Positions 1 through 12,093 are shown, counted from the first letter of the stretch. The stretch: 64,000 bases of DNA from Chlorocebus sabaeus (GCF_047675955.1 NC_132909.1:40041931-40105930), one strand, 5' to 3'. A program made the numbers and translations. The notes: generated by a model not told the origin, from the letters alone.

Positions 1-38
1 AGTGCTGGGATTACAGGCGTGAGCTACCACGCCCAGCC
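1..38 (-). mobile_element. Alu fragment cut by window edge
   Basis: The reverse complement of the Alu 5' end, with the internal promoter start, lies at the window edge. The rest of the element is outside the window. Confidence 0.85.
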
Positions 39-59
39 TTTAGATTTATTTTCTTTTGT

Positions 60-180
60 AATTTGCTTATAATGAGAAAATTAACATCCATATTGCTGCA
101 AAGAACGTTACTTCCGATTCCACGTTGCTGCAAAAACTTCCTTTTCTGTGACTGGATAGTATTGCATTGTGTGTAAGTAT
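60..180 (-). mobile_element. L1 3'-region fragment, minus orientation
   Basis: The text reads as the minus strand of the end of L1 ORF2. It matches 22499-22582 in the same orientation. The neighbouring piece 191-441 reads as plus-strand L1, so an inversion breakpoint lies near 181-191. A short phrase (CCAYRTTGCTGCAAA) occurs twice, at about 88 and 131. Confidence 0.65.
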
Positions 181-190
181 GTCATATACT

Positions 191-441
191 ACAAGTTCTC
201 ACTTATGAATGGGTGCTAAACATTGGGTTAACGTGGAAACAAAGATGAAAACAATAAATGCAGAGTTCTAAAATAAAAAAAGAAAGGAGAGAAATACTGA
301 AAAACTACGTATCAGGTATGATGTACACGACTGGGGCAATGGAGTTATCAAGTTCCCAAACCTTAACATCATGCAGTATACCTGTGTTACAAATCTTCAC
401 CTGTACCTCTTGAATCTGAAATAAAAATAGTAAAATATTTT
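191..441 (+). mobile_element. L1 3' UTR fragment, plus orientation
   Basis: This is the end of an L1 with the usual end-of-ORF2 wording and an A-rich 3' end. It is the inverted counterpart of 22205-22454, and the same single-copy DNA flanks both, so they descend from one insertion. Confidence 0.75.
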
Positions 442-841
442 GTGCTATAATGAAATGTTACATTTCTCTAGATCTGGGTTATTAGTTGGAATTAGGAGTC
501 AAAGAAGACACAAAATTATGTTCCCTTTGAGCATAGGGGTGAATGTTGCAATACTAGGTCTCCCCATAGTCTATAAACTAGCATCTTTGAAAGTTCTCAG
601 CCTGTAGGCAAAGACGTGTTTTATTTCCAAGTGTACAGCTAAAATAAATGACTCTACATATTTGTTTTTTATGAACTGTACACTAGACTATAAAGTTAAC
701 ATTTTACTCTGTTTTTGGAAAAAAATGCTGAATTGTTTAATCATACTTCTTTTAGAATAAACCATTTTTGAAAACGTGAGACTGAAAATTACGTTAAATT
801 TCTGAATTAGGAAAAGAAAGTGTTTTTCTAAAGAAAAAAGT

Positions 842-1153
842 GGCCGGGTGCAGTGGCTCATGCCTGTAATCCTAGCACTTTGGGAGGCCGAGGTGGGCAG
901 ATCATGAGGTCAAGAGATGGAAACCATTCTGGCCAACATGGTGAAACCCCTTCTCTACTAAAAAGATAAAAATTAATTGGGTGTGGTGGCGCACGCCTGT
1001 AGTCCCAGGTACACGGGAGGCTGTGGCAGGAGAATCGCTTGAACCCAGGAGGCAGAGGTTGCAGTGAGCTGACATCACGTCACTCTGCACTTCAGCCTGG
1101 GCGACAGAGTAAGACTCTGTCTCAAAAAAAAAACAAAACAAACAAAAAAAAAA
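842..1153 (+). mobile_element. Alu, full length
   Basis: A full dimeric Alu with an A-rich tail. It is missing from the matching position in the other arm (about 21470), so it was inserted after the duplication. Confidence 0.93.
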
Positions 1154-1589
1154 CTTATGCCTATAGCGCAAGGGTGATGAAAGGGAGTGTTGGCTATTTA
1201 AGACCACACTGCTGCAACCATTCCATCACAACCATACTAATGAATAAAAGAATAATGGATCAGAAGGTATTTTTAGCAAACCTTCCTGATTCTATCACAG
1301 TGTTAAATTTTTACTTGTACTTATTATTTGCCACATAGATGTCCGTACTTCTACAAAAGATGTCATAAATTTCAAATTAATATTCTCACCCATATATTCT
1401 CCCTAGAAAGACGCCGGTGTGTTTGCAATCAAGGTGTATCCTTTCTGGCCTTTCTTGTGCTGCTTTGTTTCTCTAAAATAGTAAGGCAAGAAGTAAAGCA
1501 GAGTTAACCATGACATTTTCAGTTTCTACAGCCACAGCATGAAAATTGTTACGTTATGTCAGCTAGAAATAATGACAGTGATCCACACA

Positions 1590-1643
1590 ACTCGGCCTTC
1601 CAAAGTGCTGGGATTACAGGCGTGCGCCATACCGCGCCCGGCC
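1590..1643 (-). mobile_element. Alu 5'-end fragment
   Basis: Only the first 50 or so bases of an Alu are present, on the minus strand. Its cut edge coincides with the inner end of the duplicated arm 191-1582. Confidence 0.85.
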
Positions 1644-1832
1644 AACTTTGTGTTGTAAAATAAAGAGCACAATAAAATTTTCTGTGACCTATTGAAGTCC
1701 ATAAAATTTTATCGAAGAATTTCACATACAACCTACATTTTTGGGTAACATTTAGTTCCAATCACGATAAATTATATCTGCAACTAACATCTATAATCAA
1801 TCCCTTTTCTCTCTTTTTAATAAATACTCTGT

Positions 1833-2048
1833 CTTCCTCCCGGGTTCAAGCAATGCTCCTGCCTCAGCATCCTCGAGTAGCTGGGATTACAGGCATGTGC
1901 CACCACGCCTGGCTAATTTTGTATTTTTAGTAGAGACAGGATTTCTCCATGTTAGTAAGGCTAGTCTCAAACTCCCGACCTCAGGTAATCCGCCCGCCTC
2001 AGCCTCCCAAAGTGCTGGGATTACAGACGTAAGCCACTGCGCCCGGCC
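1833..2048 (-). mobile_element. Alu, truncated
   Basis: A minus-strand Alu without its poly-A end and right-arm terminus. Confidence 0.9.
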
Positions 2049-2377
2049 AGAAAAAAGCCTTTTAATATACACACAGAAGACCACATTAAGTTAATATTTT
2101 TGATGCTATATATGCAAAATAAATATTTTATTTTTCTGATTTCACCAGTTCCACAGGGAAATAATGAACATGCTTATGGTCAGAATTTTTTCAATCAAGC
2201 TGTGTTAATAAGAATGACGTGTGGAAAATAAAATTTTACAATTCAAAAAAAAGTCTTTTGTTCGTAAAAATAGTGATTAATTTTTAAAACTGTATCCTAA
2301 CAAGGACTAAATATTTGTGATCTGAAGTGTTTCAGATGTACTCTACTGATTATTTTAGTCTTATACCACATTAACCT

Positions 2378-2716
2378 TTTTTTGTTGTTGTTTGTTTGTT
2401 TGTTTGTTTCAGATGGAGTCTTGCTCTGTCACCCAGGCTGGAGTGCAGGGGTGCAGTCTCAGCTCACTGCAAGCTCAGCCTCCCAGGTTCATGCCATTCT
2501 CCTGCCTCAGCCTCCGGAGTAACTGGGAGTATAGGTGCCCGCTGCCACGCCCAGCTAATTTTTATTTATTTATTTATTTATTTATTTTTGGTATTTTTAG
2601 TAGAGATGGGGTTTCACCGTGTTATCCAGGATGGTCTCTATCTCCTAACCTCGTGATCCGCTCGCCTCGGCCTCCCAAAGTGCTGGGATTACAGGTCTGA
2701 GCCACCGTGCCCGGCC
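2378..2716 (-). mobile_element. Alu, AluY-like
   Basis: A full-length minus-strand Alu with a TTTG-rich tail and an internal ATTT expansion at 2560-2588. TTAACCT at 2371-2377 and 2717-2723 is the target duplication. Confidence 0.92.
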
Positions 2717-3500
2717 TTAACCTGTAAAATTTACTAAAATATTTTTATCTAAAATATTTTCAAACTTATTGTAAATAAGGATTGAAAACATTGTTGACAT
2801 TTTTAAATTTAATTTAATTTAATTTTAGCTGGACCACAAATCGAAGGAATTCAGGTCTCTGAAGCACAGCTGAAACTGCATGTGCTGAGACTGACTGTTT
2901 TAAAAAATTGTTTTTATTTCCAAAGGTTATTGGGGAACAGGTGGTGTTTGGTTACATAAATAAGTTCTTTAGTGGTGATTTATGAGAGTCTGGTGCACCC
3001 ATCACTTGAGCAGTATACACTGGACTTTATTTGTAGTCTTTTATCCCTCACCCCCTTTCCACCCTTTCTCCCTGAATCCCCAAAGTCCATTGTGTTATTC
3101 TTATGTCTTTGCATCCTTATTACATAGCTCCCACTTATTAGTGAGAACATATGATGTTTAGTTTTCCATTCCTGAGTTACTTCACTTAGAATAATAGTCT
3201 CCAATCTCAATCAGGTCGCTGAGAATGCCATTCATTCATTCCTTTTTAAGACTGAGTAGTATTCCCATCGTATACGTATACCACAGTTTCTTAATCCACT
3301 CGATTGATGGGCATTTGGGCACGATTTTGCAACTGTGAATTGTGCTGCTATGAACATGCATATGCAGGTATCTTTTTCATATAATGACTTCTTTTTTTCT
3401 GGGTACCCAGTTGTGGAATTGTTGGATCAAATGGTAGTTCTACTTTTAGTTATTTCAGAAATCTCCACACTGATTTCCATAGTGGTTGTACTAGTTTACA

Positions 3501-3711
3501 TTCCCACCCACAGTGTAGAAGTGTCCTTTGTTCATTGAATCCATGCCAACATCTACTATTTTTTTTATTTCTTGATTACAGCCATTCTTGCAGGAATAAG
3601 GAGGTATCACATTGTGGTTTTGATTTGCATTTTCCTGATCATTAGTGATTTTGAGCGTTTTTTCCATGTTTGTTAGCCATTTATATATCTTCTTCTGATA
3701 ATTGTCTATTC
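3501..3711 (-). repeat. Intra-L1 direct repeat, source copy
   Basis: This part of ORF2 recurs at 4634-4844 in the same orientation. Both copies share wording that differs from ordinary L1 (for example GTTCATTGAATCCATGCC), so the second was copied from this element. Confidence 0.85.
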
Positions 3712-4633
3712 GTGTCCTTAGCAGACTTTTTGGAGGGATTGTTTCTTTTTTTGTTGTTGTTGCTTTTTTTGAGTTCATTGTAGATTTTGGATATTAGTTC
3801 TTTGTCAGATGTATAGATTGTGAAGATTTTTTCCCACTCTGTGGGTTTTCTGTTTACTTGCTGACTTTCCTTTTGCCATGCAAAGGTTCTTTAGTTTAAT
3901 TAAGTCCCAGCAATTTATCTTTGTTTTATTGCATTTGCTTTTGGATTCTTGGTCATGGAGTCCTGCCTAAGCCAAGAAGGGTTTTTTCAATGTTCTAGTT
4001 TCAGGTCTTAGATTTAAGTCCTTAATCCATCTTGAGTTGATTTTTGTATAAGGTGAGAGGCGAGGTGAGGATCCAGTTTTATTTTCCTACGTGTGACTAG
4101 CCAATTATCCCAGCACCATTTGTTGAAGAGTGTCCGTTCCCCCACGTTATGTTTTTGTTTGTTATGTTGAAAATCAGTTGGCTGTAAGTATTTGGGTTTA
4201 TCTCTGGGTTCTCTATTTTGTTCCATTGGTCTATGTGCCTATTTTTATACCAGTACCATGCTGTTTTGGTGACCATCATCTTACAGTACAGTTTGAAATC
4301 AGGTAATGGGATGCCTCCAGATTTGTTCTTTTTAGCTAGTCTTGCTTTGGCTGTGTGAGCTCTTTGTCAGTTTAATATGAATTTTAGAATTGTTTTTTCT
4401 AACTCTGAAGAATCATAGTGGTATTTGGATGGGAATTGCATTGAATTTGTAGATTGCTTTTGACAGTATGTTCATTTTCACAATATTGATTCTATCCATC
4501 CATGAGCATGGGAGGTAATTCTATTTGTTTGTGTTGTCTATGATTTCTTTCAGCAGTGTTTTGTAGTTTTCTTTGTAGAGAGTTTTCACCTCCTTGGTTA
4601 GGTATAGTCCTAAGCATTTAATTTTTTTTGCAG

Positions 4634-4890
4634 CTATTCCCACCCACAGTGTAGAAGTGTTCTTTGTTCATTGAATCCATGCCAACATCTACTATTTTTT
4701 GATTTCTTGATTATGGCCATTCTTGCAGGAGTAAGGTGGTATCACATTGTGGTTTTGATTTGCATTTTGCTGATCATTAGTGATGTTGAGCATTTTTTCC
4801 ATGTGTTTGTTAGCCATTTATATATCTTCTTCTGATAATTGTCTTTTACAGTAGTAAAAGGGGTTTTACAATACTTTTACAATAGTAAAA
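4634..4890 (-). repeat. Intra-L1 direct repeat, inserted copy
   Basis: The copy of 3501-3711 sits at a place in ORF2 where it does not belong. At its right edge GTAAAAGGGGTT-type text is stuttered (about 4852-4890), as expected from template switching. Confidence 0.8.
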
Positions 4891-6587
4891 GGGGTTGAGT
4901 TCCTGATTTGGTCGCTGTTGGTATATAGAAGAGCTACTAATTTGTGTATATTAATTTTCTGTCCAGAAACTTTGCTGAATTCTTTTATCAGTTCTAGAAG
5001 CTTTCTGGAGGAGTCTTCAGGGTTTTCTAAGTAAACAATTATATCATCAGCAAACAGTGAGAATTTGATCTTCCTCTTTACTGATTTGGATGCTCTTTAT
5101 TTCTTTCTCTTGTCTGATTGCTCTGGCTAGGACTTCCAGTACTATGTTGAACAGGAGTGGTGAGAGTGGGCATCCTTGTCTTGTTGCAGTTCTCAGAGAA
5201 AATGGTTTCAACTCTTCCACATGCAGTATTATGTTGGCTGTGTGTTTGTCATAGTATGTCCCTTGTATGCCTATTTGGCTGAGAGTTTTAATCATAAAGG
5301 GATGCTGGATTTTGTCAAATTTTTTTCTGCATCTATTGAGATGATCATGTGACTTTTGTTTTTAATTCTGTTTAGGTGGTGTATCACATTTATTGACTTG
5401 CATATGTTAAACCATTCCTGCATGCCTGGTAGGAAACCCACTTGATCATGGTGGATTATCTTTTTGATATGTTGTTGGATTCAGTTAGCTAGTATTTTGT
5501 TAAGGATTTTAGCATCTATGTTCATCAGGGATATTAGTCTGCATTTTTTTGTTTGTTTGTTTTTAGTTATATCCTTTCCTGGTTTTGGCATTAAAATGAT
5601 ACTGGGTTCATAGAATGATTTAGGAAGGGTTTTCTCTTTCTCCATCTTGTGAAATAGTGTCAATAGGATTGGGAACAACTCTTCTTTGTATGTCTGGTAG
5701 AATTCTGCTGTGAATCTGTTTGGTCCTGGACTTTTTTTTGTTTATAATTTTTAAATTATCATTTCAATCTTGTTGCTTATTATTGGTCTGTTCAGGATAT
5801 CTAATTCTTCCTGATTTAAGCTAGGAGGGTTGTACCTCTCCAGGAATTTATCCATCTCTTACAGGTTTTCTAGTTGATGCACATAAAAGTGTTCATAGTA
5901 GCCATGAATGATCTTTTGTATTTCTGTGGTGTCAGTTGTAACATATCTCGTTTTGTTTCTTGTTGAGCTTATTTGGCTTTTCTGTCTTCTTTTTTTGGTT
6001 AATCTTGCTAATGGTCTATCAATTTTTTTTATCTTTCCAAAGAAGCAGCTTTTCATTAAACTTATTTTTTGTGTTGTTTTCTTTGTTTCAATTTTATTTA
6101 GCTCTGCTCTGATATTGGATATTTCCTTTCTTCTGCTGGGTTTGGGTTTGGTTTGTTTTTGTTCCTCTAGTTCCTTGAGGTGCGATCTTAGATTGTCTGT
6201 GTTCTTTCAGACTTCAATGTAGGCATTTAGGGCTATAAGCTTTCCTCTTTTCACCACCTTAGCTGTGTCCCAGAGGTTTTGATAGATTTTGCCACCTTTT
6301 TCATTCAGTTAGAAGAATTTTATAATTTTCATTTTAATTTCATTTCTGACCCAATAATCATTCAGTTGCAGGTTATTCAATTTCCATGTATTTGCATGAT
6401 TTTGGTGGTTCCTTTTGGAGTTGATTTCCAGTTTTATTCCACTGTGGTCTGAGAGAGTGCTTGATATAATTTTAATTTTCTTAAATTTATCAAGGTTCGT
6501 TATGTGGCCTATGATATGGTCTGTCTTGGAGAAAGTTCCATGCACTTTTGAATAGAATGTATATTCTGTGGTTGTTGGATGAAATGT

Positions 6588-6588
<1 letters not shown>

Positions 6589-6626
<38 letters not shown>

Positions 6627-6628
6627 CT
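6589..6628. repeat. (CT)n then (AT)n microsatellite
   Basis: A CT run passes directly into an AT run inside the L1 ORF2 remnant. Confidence 0.9.
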
Positions 6629-6694
6629 GTTAAACACATTTGTTCCAGTGTATAGTTTCAGTACATTGTTTCTTCACATACTTTCTGTCTTGAT

Positions 6695-6697
<3 letters not shown>

Positions 6698-6728
<31 letters not shown>

Positions 6729-7008
6729 AGACGGAGTCTTGCTCTGTAGCCCGGGCTGGACTGCAGTGGCCGGATCTCAGCTCACTGCAAGCTCCGCCTC
6801 CCGGGTTTACCCCATTCTCCTGCCTCAGCCTCCGGAGTAGCTGGGACTACAGGCGCCCGCCACCTCGCCCGGCTAGTTTTTTGTATTTTTAGTAGAGACG
6901 GGGTTTCACCGTGTTAGCCAGGATGGTCTCGATCTCCTGACCTCGTGATCCGCCCGTCTCGGCCTCCCAAAGTGCTGGGATTACAGGCTTGAGCCACCGC
7001 GCCCGGCC
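6698..7008 (-). mobile_element. AluY of Old World monkey type
   Basis: A low-divergence, full-length Alu with a pure T run (about 30) and the CGCCACCTCGCCCGGCTAG signature. It is inserted in the poly-T tail of the next Alu (7009-7310). Confidence 0.93.
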
Positions 7009-7310
7009 AACTTTTTTTTTTTTTTTTTAAAGATGAAATCTGCTCTCTCACCTGGGCTAGAGTACAATGACATGATCTTGGCTCACTGCAACCTCCATCT
7101 CCCAAATTCAAGAGATTCTCTCACCTCAGCCTCCCAAGTAGCTAGGATTACCGGCACCTGCCATCATGCCCAGCTAATTTTTTTACTTTTGTAGAGACAG
7201 GATTTCACCATGTTGACCAGGTTGGTCTTGAACTCCTGACCTCAGGTGATCTGCCTGCTTCAGCCTCCCAAAGTGCTGGGATTACAGGCATGAGCCGCCA
7301 CACCCAGGTG
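7009..7310 (-). mobile_element. Alu, older
   Basis: A diverged Alu inside the L1 ORF2 remnant. Its tail was the landing site of the younger Alu at 6698-7008. TGATGACTT-like and GGTGACCTT-like flanks probably mark its target duplication. Confidence 0.9.
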
Positions 7311-7879
7311 ACCTTTTTAGTGCTATCAGTGGAGAATTAAAGTCTCCCACTATTATTGTGTTACTGTCTATCTCATTTCTTAGGTCTATTAGTAATTGTT
7401 TTATCAATTTGAGAGCTCCACTGTTAGATGCATATATGTATAGAATTGTGATATTTTCCTGTTGGACAAGGCTTTTTATCATTATATAATGTCCATCTTT
7501 GTCTTTTTTAACTGCTGTTGCCTTAAAGTTTGTTTTGTCTGATTTAATAATAACTACTCCTGCTTGCTTTGGGTGTCCATTTGCATGAAATGTTTTTTTC
7601 CACCACTTTACCTTAAGTTTTTGCGAGTCCTTATGTGTCAGATGAGTCTCCTGAAGGCAGCAGATAGTTGGCTGGGGAATGCTTATTCATTCTGCAATTC
7701 TATGTCATTTAATTGGATCATTTAGTCTATTTACATTCAGTGTTAGTATTGAGATGTGAGGCACCATTCCATTCATCATGCTATTTGTTGTCTGTATACT
7801 TTTGTTTTTGTTTTTGTTTTTTTAAATTGTATTTTTGTTTTTTAGGTCCTGTGAGATTTATGCTTTAAAGAGGTTCTGT

Positions 7880-8700
7880 TTTGATGTGTTTTCAGAATTT
7901 GTTTCAAGATTTAGCTCTCCTTTTAGCTGTTTTTGTAGTGGTGACTTGATAGTCGCAAATTCTCTCAGCATTTGTTTGTCCGAAAACAACTATCTTTTCA
8001 TCATATGTAAAGCTTAATTTTGCTGGATATAAAATTCTTGGCTGATAATTGCTTTGTTTGAGAAGGCTGAAGATAGGTCCGCAATCCCTTCTAGCTTGTA
8101 GAGTTTCTGCTGAGAAATCTGCTGTTAATCTGACAGGTTTTGTTTTATAGGTTGCCTGGTGCTTTTGTCTCACAGCTCTTAATATTATTTCCTTCATTTT
8201 AACATTAGATAACCTGATGAAAATGTGCCTAAGCAACAATCTTTTTGAGATGAATTTCCCAGGTGTTCTTTGTGCTTTTTGCATTTGAATGTCTAGGTCT
8301 CTATCAAGGCCAGAAAAGCTTTTCTCAGTTATTCGCCTAAATGTGTTTTCCAAACTTTTAGGTTTCTCTTCTTCTTCAGCAACACTGATTATTCTTAAGT
8401 TTGGTCACTTAACATAATTCCAGACTTTTTGAAGACTTTGTTCATATTTTCTTATGCTTATTTTTTTTTTGTCTTTGTTGGATTGGGTTAATTCAAAAAC
8501 CTTGTCTTAGAGCCCTGAATTTTTCTTCTACTTGTTCAATTATATTGCTGAGACTTTCCAGAGTGTTTCACATTTCTAAAATTGTGTCCAAAGTTTCCTG
8601 AATTTTTTATTGTTTTTTTTCTTTGAGCTATCAATTTACTTGAATATTCCTCCCTTTACTTCTTATATGATTTTTTTGGATTTTCTTGCATTGGGCTTCA
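7880..8700 (-). pseudogene. L1 ORF1 (RNA-binding protein), dead
   Basis: The C-terminal part of the L1 ORF1 protein reads on the minus strand over about 7904-8353, with degraded N-terminal sequence to its right. ORF1p coats L1 RNA. Stops are present and no proper start is preserved. Confidence 0.8.
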
Positions 8701-10278
8701 CCTTTCTCTGATCTCTCCCTGATTAACTTAATAATTAACCTCCTGAATTATTTTTCAGGTAAATTAGGGATTTCTTCTTGGTTTGAATCCATTGCTGGTG
8801 AACTGTGTGATTTTTTGGGGAATGTTAAAGAGCCTTGTTTTGCCATATTGCCATATTGTTTTCTGACTTCTCATTTTGGTAGGCTCTGTCAGAGGGAAAG
8901 TCTAGGGCTGAAGGCTGTTCTTCAGTTTCTTTTGTCTCACTGGATGTTGTAGTACTCTTCCCCTTTTCCTATGGAAGTGGCTCCCTGTGAGCCAAAATGC
9001 AATGATTATTGTCTCTCTTCTGGGTCTAGCCACCCAGCAAGTCTACGTGACTCTGGGCTGGTACTGGGATTGTCTGCACAGAGTCCTATGATGTGAACCA
9101 TCTATGGGCTTCTCAGCTGTGGATACCAGCGCCTGTTCTAGTGCAGGTGGCAGCGGGGTGCAATAGACTCTGTGAAGGTTTTCAGCTTTGGTGGTTTAAT
9201 GCTCTAGTTTGGTGCTGGTTTGTCTCCTGCTAGGAGGTGGTGCTTTCCAGAAAGCATCAGCTGTAGTAACATAGAGAGGGACCGGCAGTGGGCAGAGTCC
9301 TAGAACTCCCAAGATTATATGTCCTTTGATTTTTGCTACCAGGGTAGATAGAAAAGGACCATCAGGTGGGTGGGGATAGGTGTGCCTGAGCTCAGACTCC
9401 TCTTGGGCAGGTCTTGCTGTGGCTGCTGTGGGGTATGGGGGTGAGATTCCCAGGTCACTGGATTTGTGTACCTAGGAGGATTATGGCTGCCTCTGCTGAG
9501 TCATGTATGTTGTTAGGGAATTTGGGGAAAGCTGACAGTCACAGGCCCCATCCAGCTCCCACACAAACCAAAGGGCGGGTCTCCCTCCTACCATGTACCC
9601 CGCAACAGCCCTGAGTCTGTTTCCAGGCAGAGGGTATGATGGGCTTCAAAACTTGCCCCCGGCTACCCACCTCCCAAACGTGAAAGAAAGGGGCTTGGTT
9701 CTTCCCCTGCCTGTGAAATCTGCACACCAGATGTGTGCCTTTGCCACAGAGATCTGGCCAGGAGGCTTCTTGCCCCATGCACATTTTTACAAAGTTCAGC
9801 TAAAGATTTCCTTCTCCCTGTGGAGTTTTACCCCCTGCTCCTCTGGTCACCCTCCTGATGGATCCCTTTGGTGCCAGACAAAAATGGCCTGCTAGGGGAT
9901 GCAGTGAGCTCCCAGGGCCTTTCTGCTGCTTCCTCTACTCCTATATTTTTGCTTGGCTATCTAAATTGACTCAGTTCCATGTAAATTCAGAAACTTCTCC
10001 CACAAACAGACCTTTAGGTTCTCTAGTGGGGGCATGTGTTCAGGAGAGGAGATTCTCCCTTTCCCACTTCCACAGTTGGGACACTCACAGTATTTGGAGT
10101 GTCTCCTGGATCCTGCAGGAACAGTCCGCTTTCTTCAGAGGGTCTGTGGGTCCTCTTGGGATTTCTGGCTTGTTCTTGCAGTAGATCTGGAGCTAAAAAT
10201 CACCATGCAAGCTCCAGCAAGCTGCTCTGTCTGGAGCTGCAATCTAGTCCTGCCTCCTGTCCTCCATGATGATCCAAC
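8700..10278 (-). promoter_or_regulatory. L1 5' UTR (relic internal promoter)
   Basis: The GC-richer part of the minus-strand L1, upstream of its ORF1. ORFs of 60-108 codons on both strands here have no recognisable domain and follow from base composition. Confidence 0.75.
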
Positions 10279-10316
10279 ACAAAAGTACAGTATATTTTAA
10301 ATTAAAAAGAGTAAAC

Positions 10317-10612
10317 TGGGCCTGGCACAATGGCTCACTTTTGTAATCCCAGAACTTTGGGAGGCCAAGGCAAGCAGCCACTTGAGGTCAGGAGTTCAAA
10401 ACCAGCCTGGCCAACATGACGAAACCCCATCTCTACTAAAAATACAAAAATTAGTCAGGCATGCTGGTGTAAGCCTGTAGTCCCAGTTACTCAGGAGGGT
10501 GAGGCACAAGAATTGCTTGAGCCTGGGAGGCAGAGGTTATAGTAAACTGAGATCATACCACTGCACTCCAGTCTGGGCGACAGAGCAAGACTCTGTCTCA
10601 AAAAAAAAAAAA
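10317..10612 (+). mobile_element. Alu, full length
   Basis: A diverged dimeric Alu with a short A tail, just outside the 5' end of the minus-strand L1. Confidence 0.93.
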
Positions 10613-10639
10613 GGAATGAAGCCATGAAGCCATAGGTAA

Positions 10640-10745
10640 CATGTACTGAAGACTTCTCATGTACCAGGCCCAGTGCTTACTTAACCTAAATGATCCCATT
10701 GGATCCTTACATTATGCCAACAGAGACATATTATTACATGGATGT
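10640..10745 (+). mobile_element. MIR fragment (probable)
   Basis: The order GTACCAGGCCCAGTGCTTAC, then ATCC-TTACATTAT-like text, resembles the MIR core and 3' part. The copy is short and old. Confidence 0.55.
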
Positions 10746-10753
10746 CTAGAAGT

Positions 10754-11117
10754 ACAGTCACCCCTTGGTATCCAAGGGGGATTGGTTTCAGGACCAACCC
10801 TACTCTCCTCCATGGATACCAAAATCCAAGGAGTCTCAAGTTTCTGATATAAAATAGTGTCATGCTTGCACATAAGCTATGTACATCCTACCATATACTT
10901 TAAATTATGTCTAAATTATTTATAATACCTAATATTAATTTATAATACCTAATATAATAGCTATGCATTACTTGATTAGCATAAACACAACATAGTACTT
11001 GGTGAGTTTTTACGTTTTGCTTTTAGGTGCTTTGTGGGAATTTCTTCCCAAATATTTTCCATACATGGTTGGCTGATTCCATGAAGGTGGAACTCATGGA
11101 TAAAAAGAGTCTAAGTG
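10754..11117 (+). mobile_element. MER2 DNA transposon (Tigger group)
   Basis: It begins CAGTCACCCCTTGGTATCC and continues with the GGATACCAAAATCC, TATACTTTAAAT and TTTATAATACCTAAT phrases typical of MER2. It ends in a degraded inverted copy of the start (GGTTGGCTGATTCC to about 11117). It is non-autonomous. Confidence 0.85.
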
Positions 11118-11467
11118 TTAGAGCCAGAGTAAACTGTATGTATTGGTGTTATATACTTAAGGCTCAGACTCACAAATAATGTTCCTGTTTATGATTTGAA
11201 AACTTCAAGGTTTTGTTTTCCATCCGTACATACACAGAATGGTGTATAGTGCTAAATTATTTGTTTCTTAAAATGACAGCCACAGTTTTTGTCTGTCTGG
11301 ATATATTTTGGACTTTTTTATGTTTAATATAACATAAAAAAGAAACTTTATTATGTTTTGGATAATCTAAGATTGGTATACATAAATAAACTTTGCAAAT
11401 TACTGTAGGGTTTAACAAACTACGTATATATTATGACTTTAATATCTTTACTTTTTGATGTCTAAGT

Positions 11468-11773
11468 CTTTTTTTTTTTTTTTTGAGATGGAGTTTCGCT
11501 CTTGTTGCCTAGGCTGGAGTGCAATGGTGCAATCTTGGCTCACTGCAACTCCCCAGGTTCAAGTGATTTTCCTGCCTCAGCCGTCCTAGTAGCTGGGATT
11601 ACAGGTATGCACCACCACGCCCACTAATTTTTTGTATTTAGTAAACACTGGGTTTCACCAGGTTAGTCAGGCTGGTCTCAAACTCCTGACCTCAGTTGAT
11701 CTTCCCGCCTCGGCCTCCGAAAGTGCTGGGATTACAGGCATGAGCCACCGCTCCTGAGCCACTGATCCTGGCC
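11468..11773 (-). mobile_element. Alu
   Basis: A full-length minus-strand Alu. The 5' terminal GAGCCACTG phrase is duplicated at about 11742-11773. Confidence 0.92.
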
Positions 11774-11877
11774 TAAATTTTTTTTTTTTAATAAAAGATG
11801 GGTTTTTAAAAAATGTCTCCACAAATTCAGGCTTATTTTATAAAATGGCAAAATAGTAAAGAAATGAGTGATTAGCA

Positions 11878-11902
11878 TATATATATATATACACACACAC
11901 AT
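11878..11902. repeat. (AT)n(AC)n microsatellite
   Basis: An AT run followed by an AC run. Confidence 0.9.
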
Positions 11903-12051
11903 ATGCTGCCACTCAATTAAAATACCAAATATTTTAATCAAAATTATTTAGACAGCAGATTAAAATAATTTTTTGATTTTCTGACTACAGTGATAGACAT
12001 TCACAAACATTTCATAAATCATACCTATCAGTATTAGGTTTTACTTAGTAG

Positions 12052-12093
12052 TAATATATATATATACGTGTGTGTGTGTATATATATATTTAT
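12052..12093. repeat. (TA)n(TG)n(TA)n microsatellite
   Basis: A TG run flanked by TA runs. Confidence 0.9.

Larger units (their letters stand above)
191..1582 (+). repeat. Inverted duplication 1, left arm
   Basis: The reverse complement matches 21036-22454 along its length, including L1 3' sequence and anonymous single-copy DNA (442-841 and 1155-1582). The Alu at 842-1153 has no counterpart in the other arm. The inner edge lies within about 10 bases of a truncated Alu at 1590. Confidence 0.8.
3110..7760 (-). pseudogene. L1 ORF2 (endonuclease/reverse transcriptase), dead
   Basis: In life this protein nicks DNA and reverse-transcribes L1 RNA. Readable pieces include the endonuclease (a G-D-F-N motif encoded near 7348), the reverse transcriptase with an intact F-A-D-D active-site motif at 5043-5054, and the cysteine-rich C-terminal region near 3110-3500. 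Stops, frameshifts, two Alus and a roughly 250-bp insertion break it. The ends are approximate. Confidence 0.85.
2899..10278 (-). mobile_element. L1 (primate-specific, older L1P type), near full length
   Basis: The reverse strand reads as L1 from a 5' UTR (about 8700-10278) through ORF1 and ORF2 to the 3' end at about 2900. Two Alus interrupt it at 6698-7310, and a copied internal segment lies at 4634-4890. ORF1 and ORF2 carry many stops and frameshifts, so the copy is inactive. The 3' UTR and 5' UTR look older than those of the L1PA copy at 41428-47590. Confidence 0.9.

Noticed and set aside
842..1153. tRNA or other Pol III gene
   Set aside because: The A/B-box-like text in this and other copies belongs to the Alu internal promoter; no cloverleaf was seen.
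9414..10300. Overlapping ORFs of 60-108 codons on both strands
   Set aside because: They lie in the GC-richer 5' UTR of a minus-strand L1, overlap each other and show no domain.
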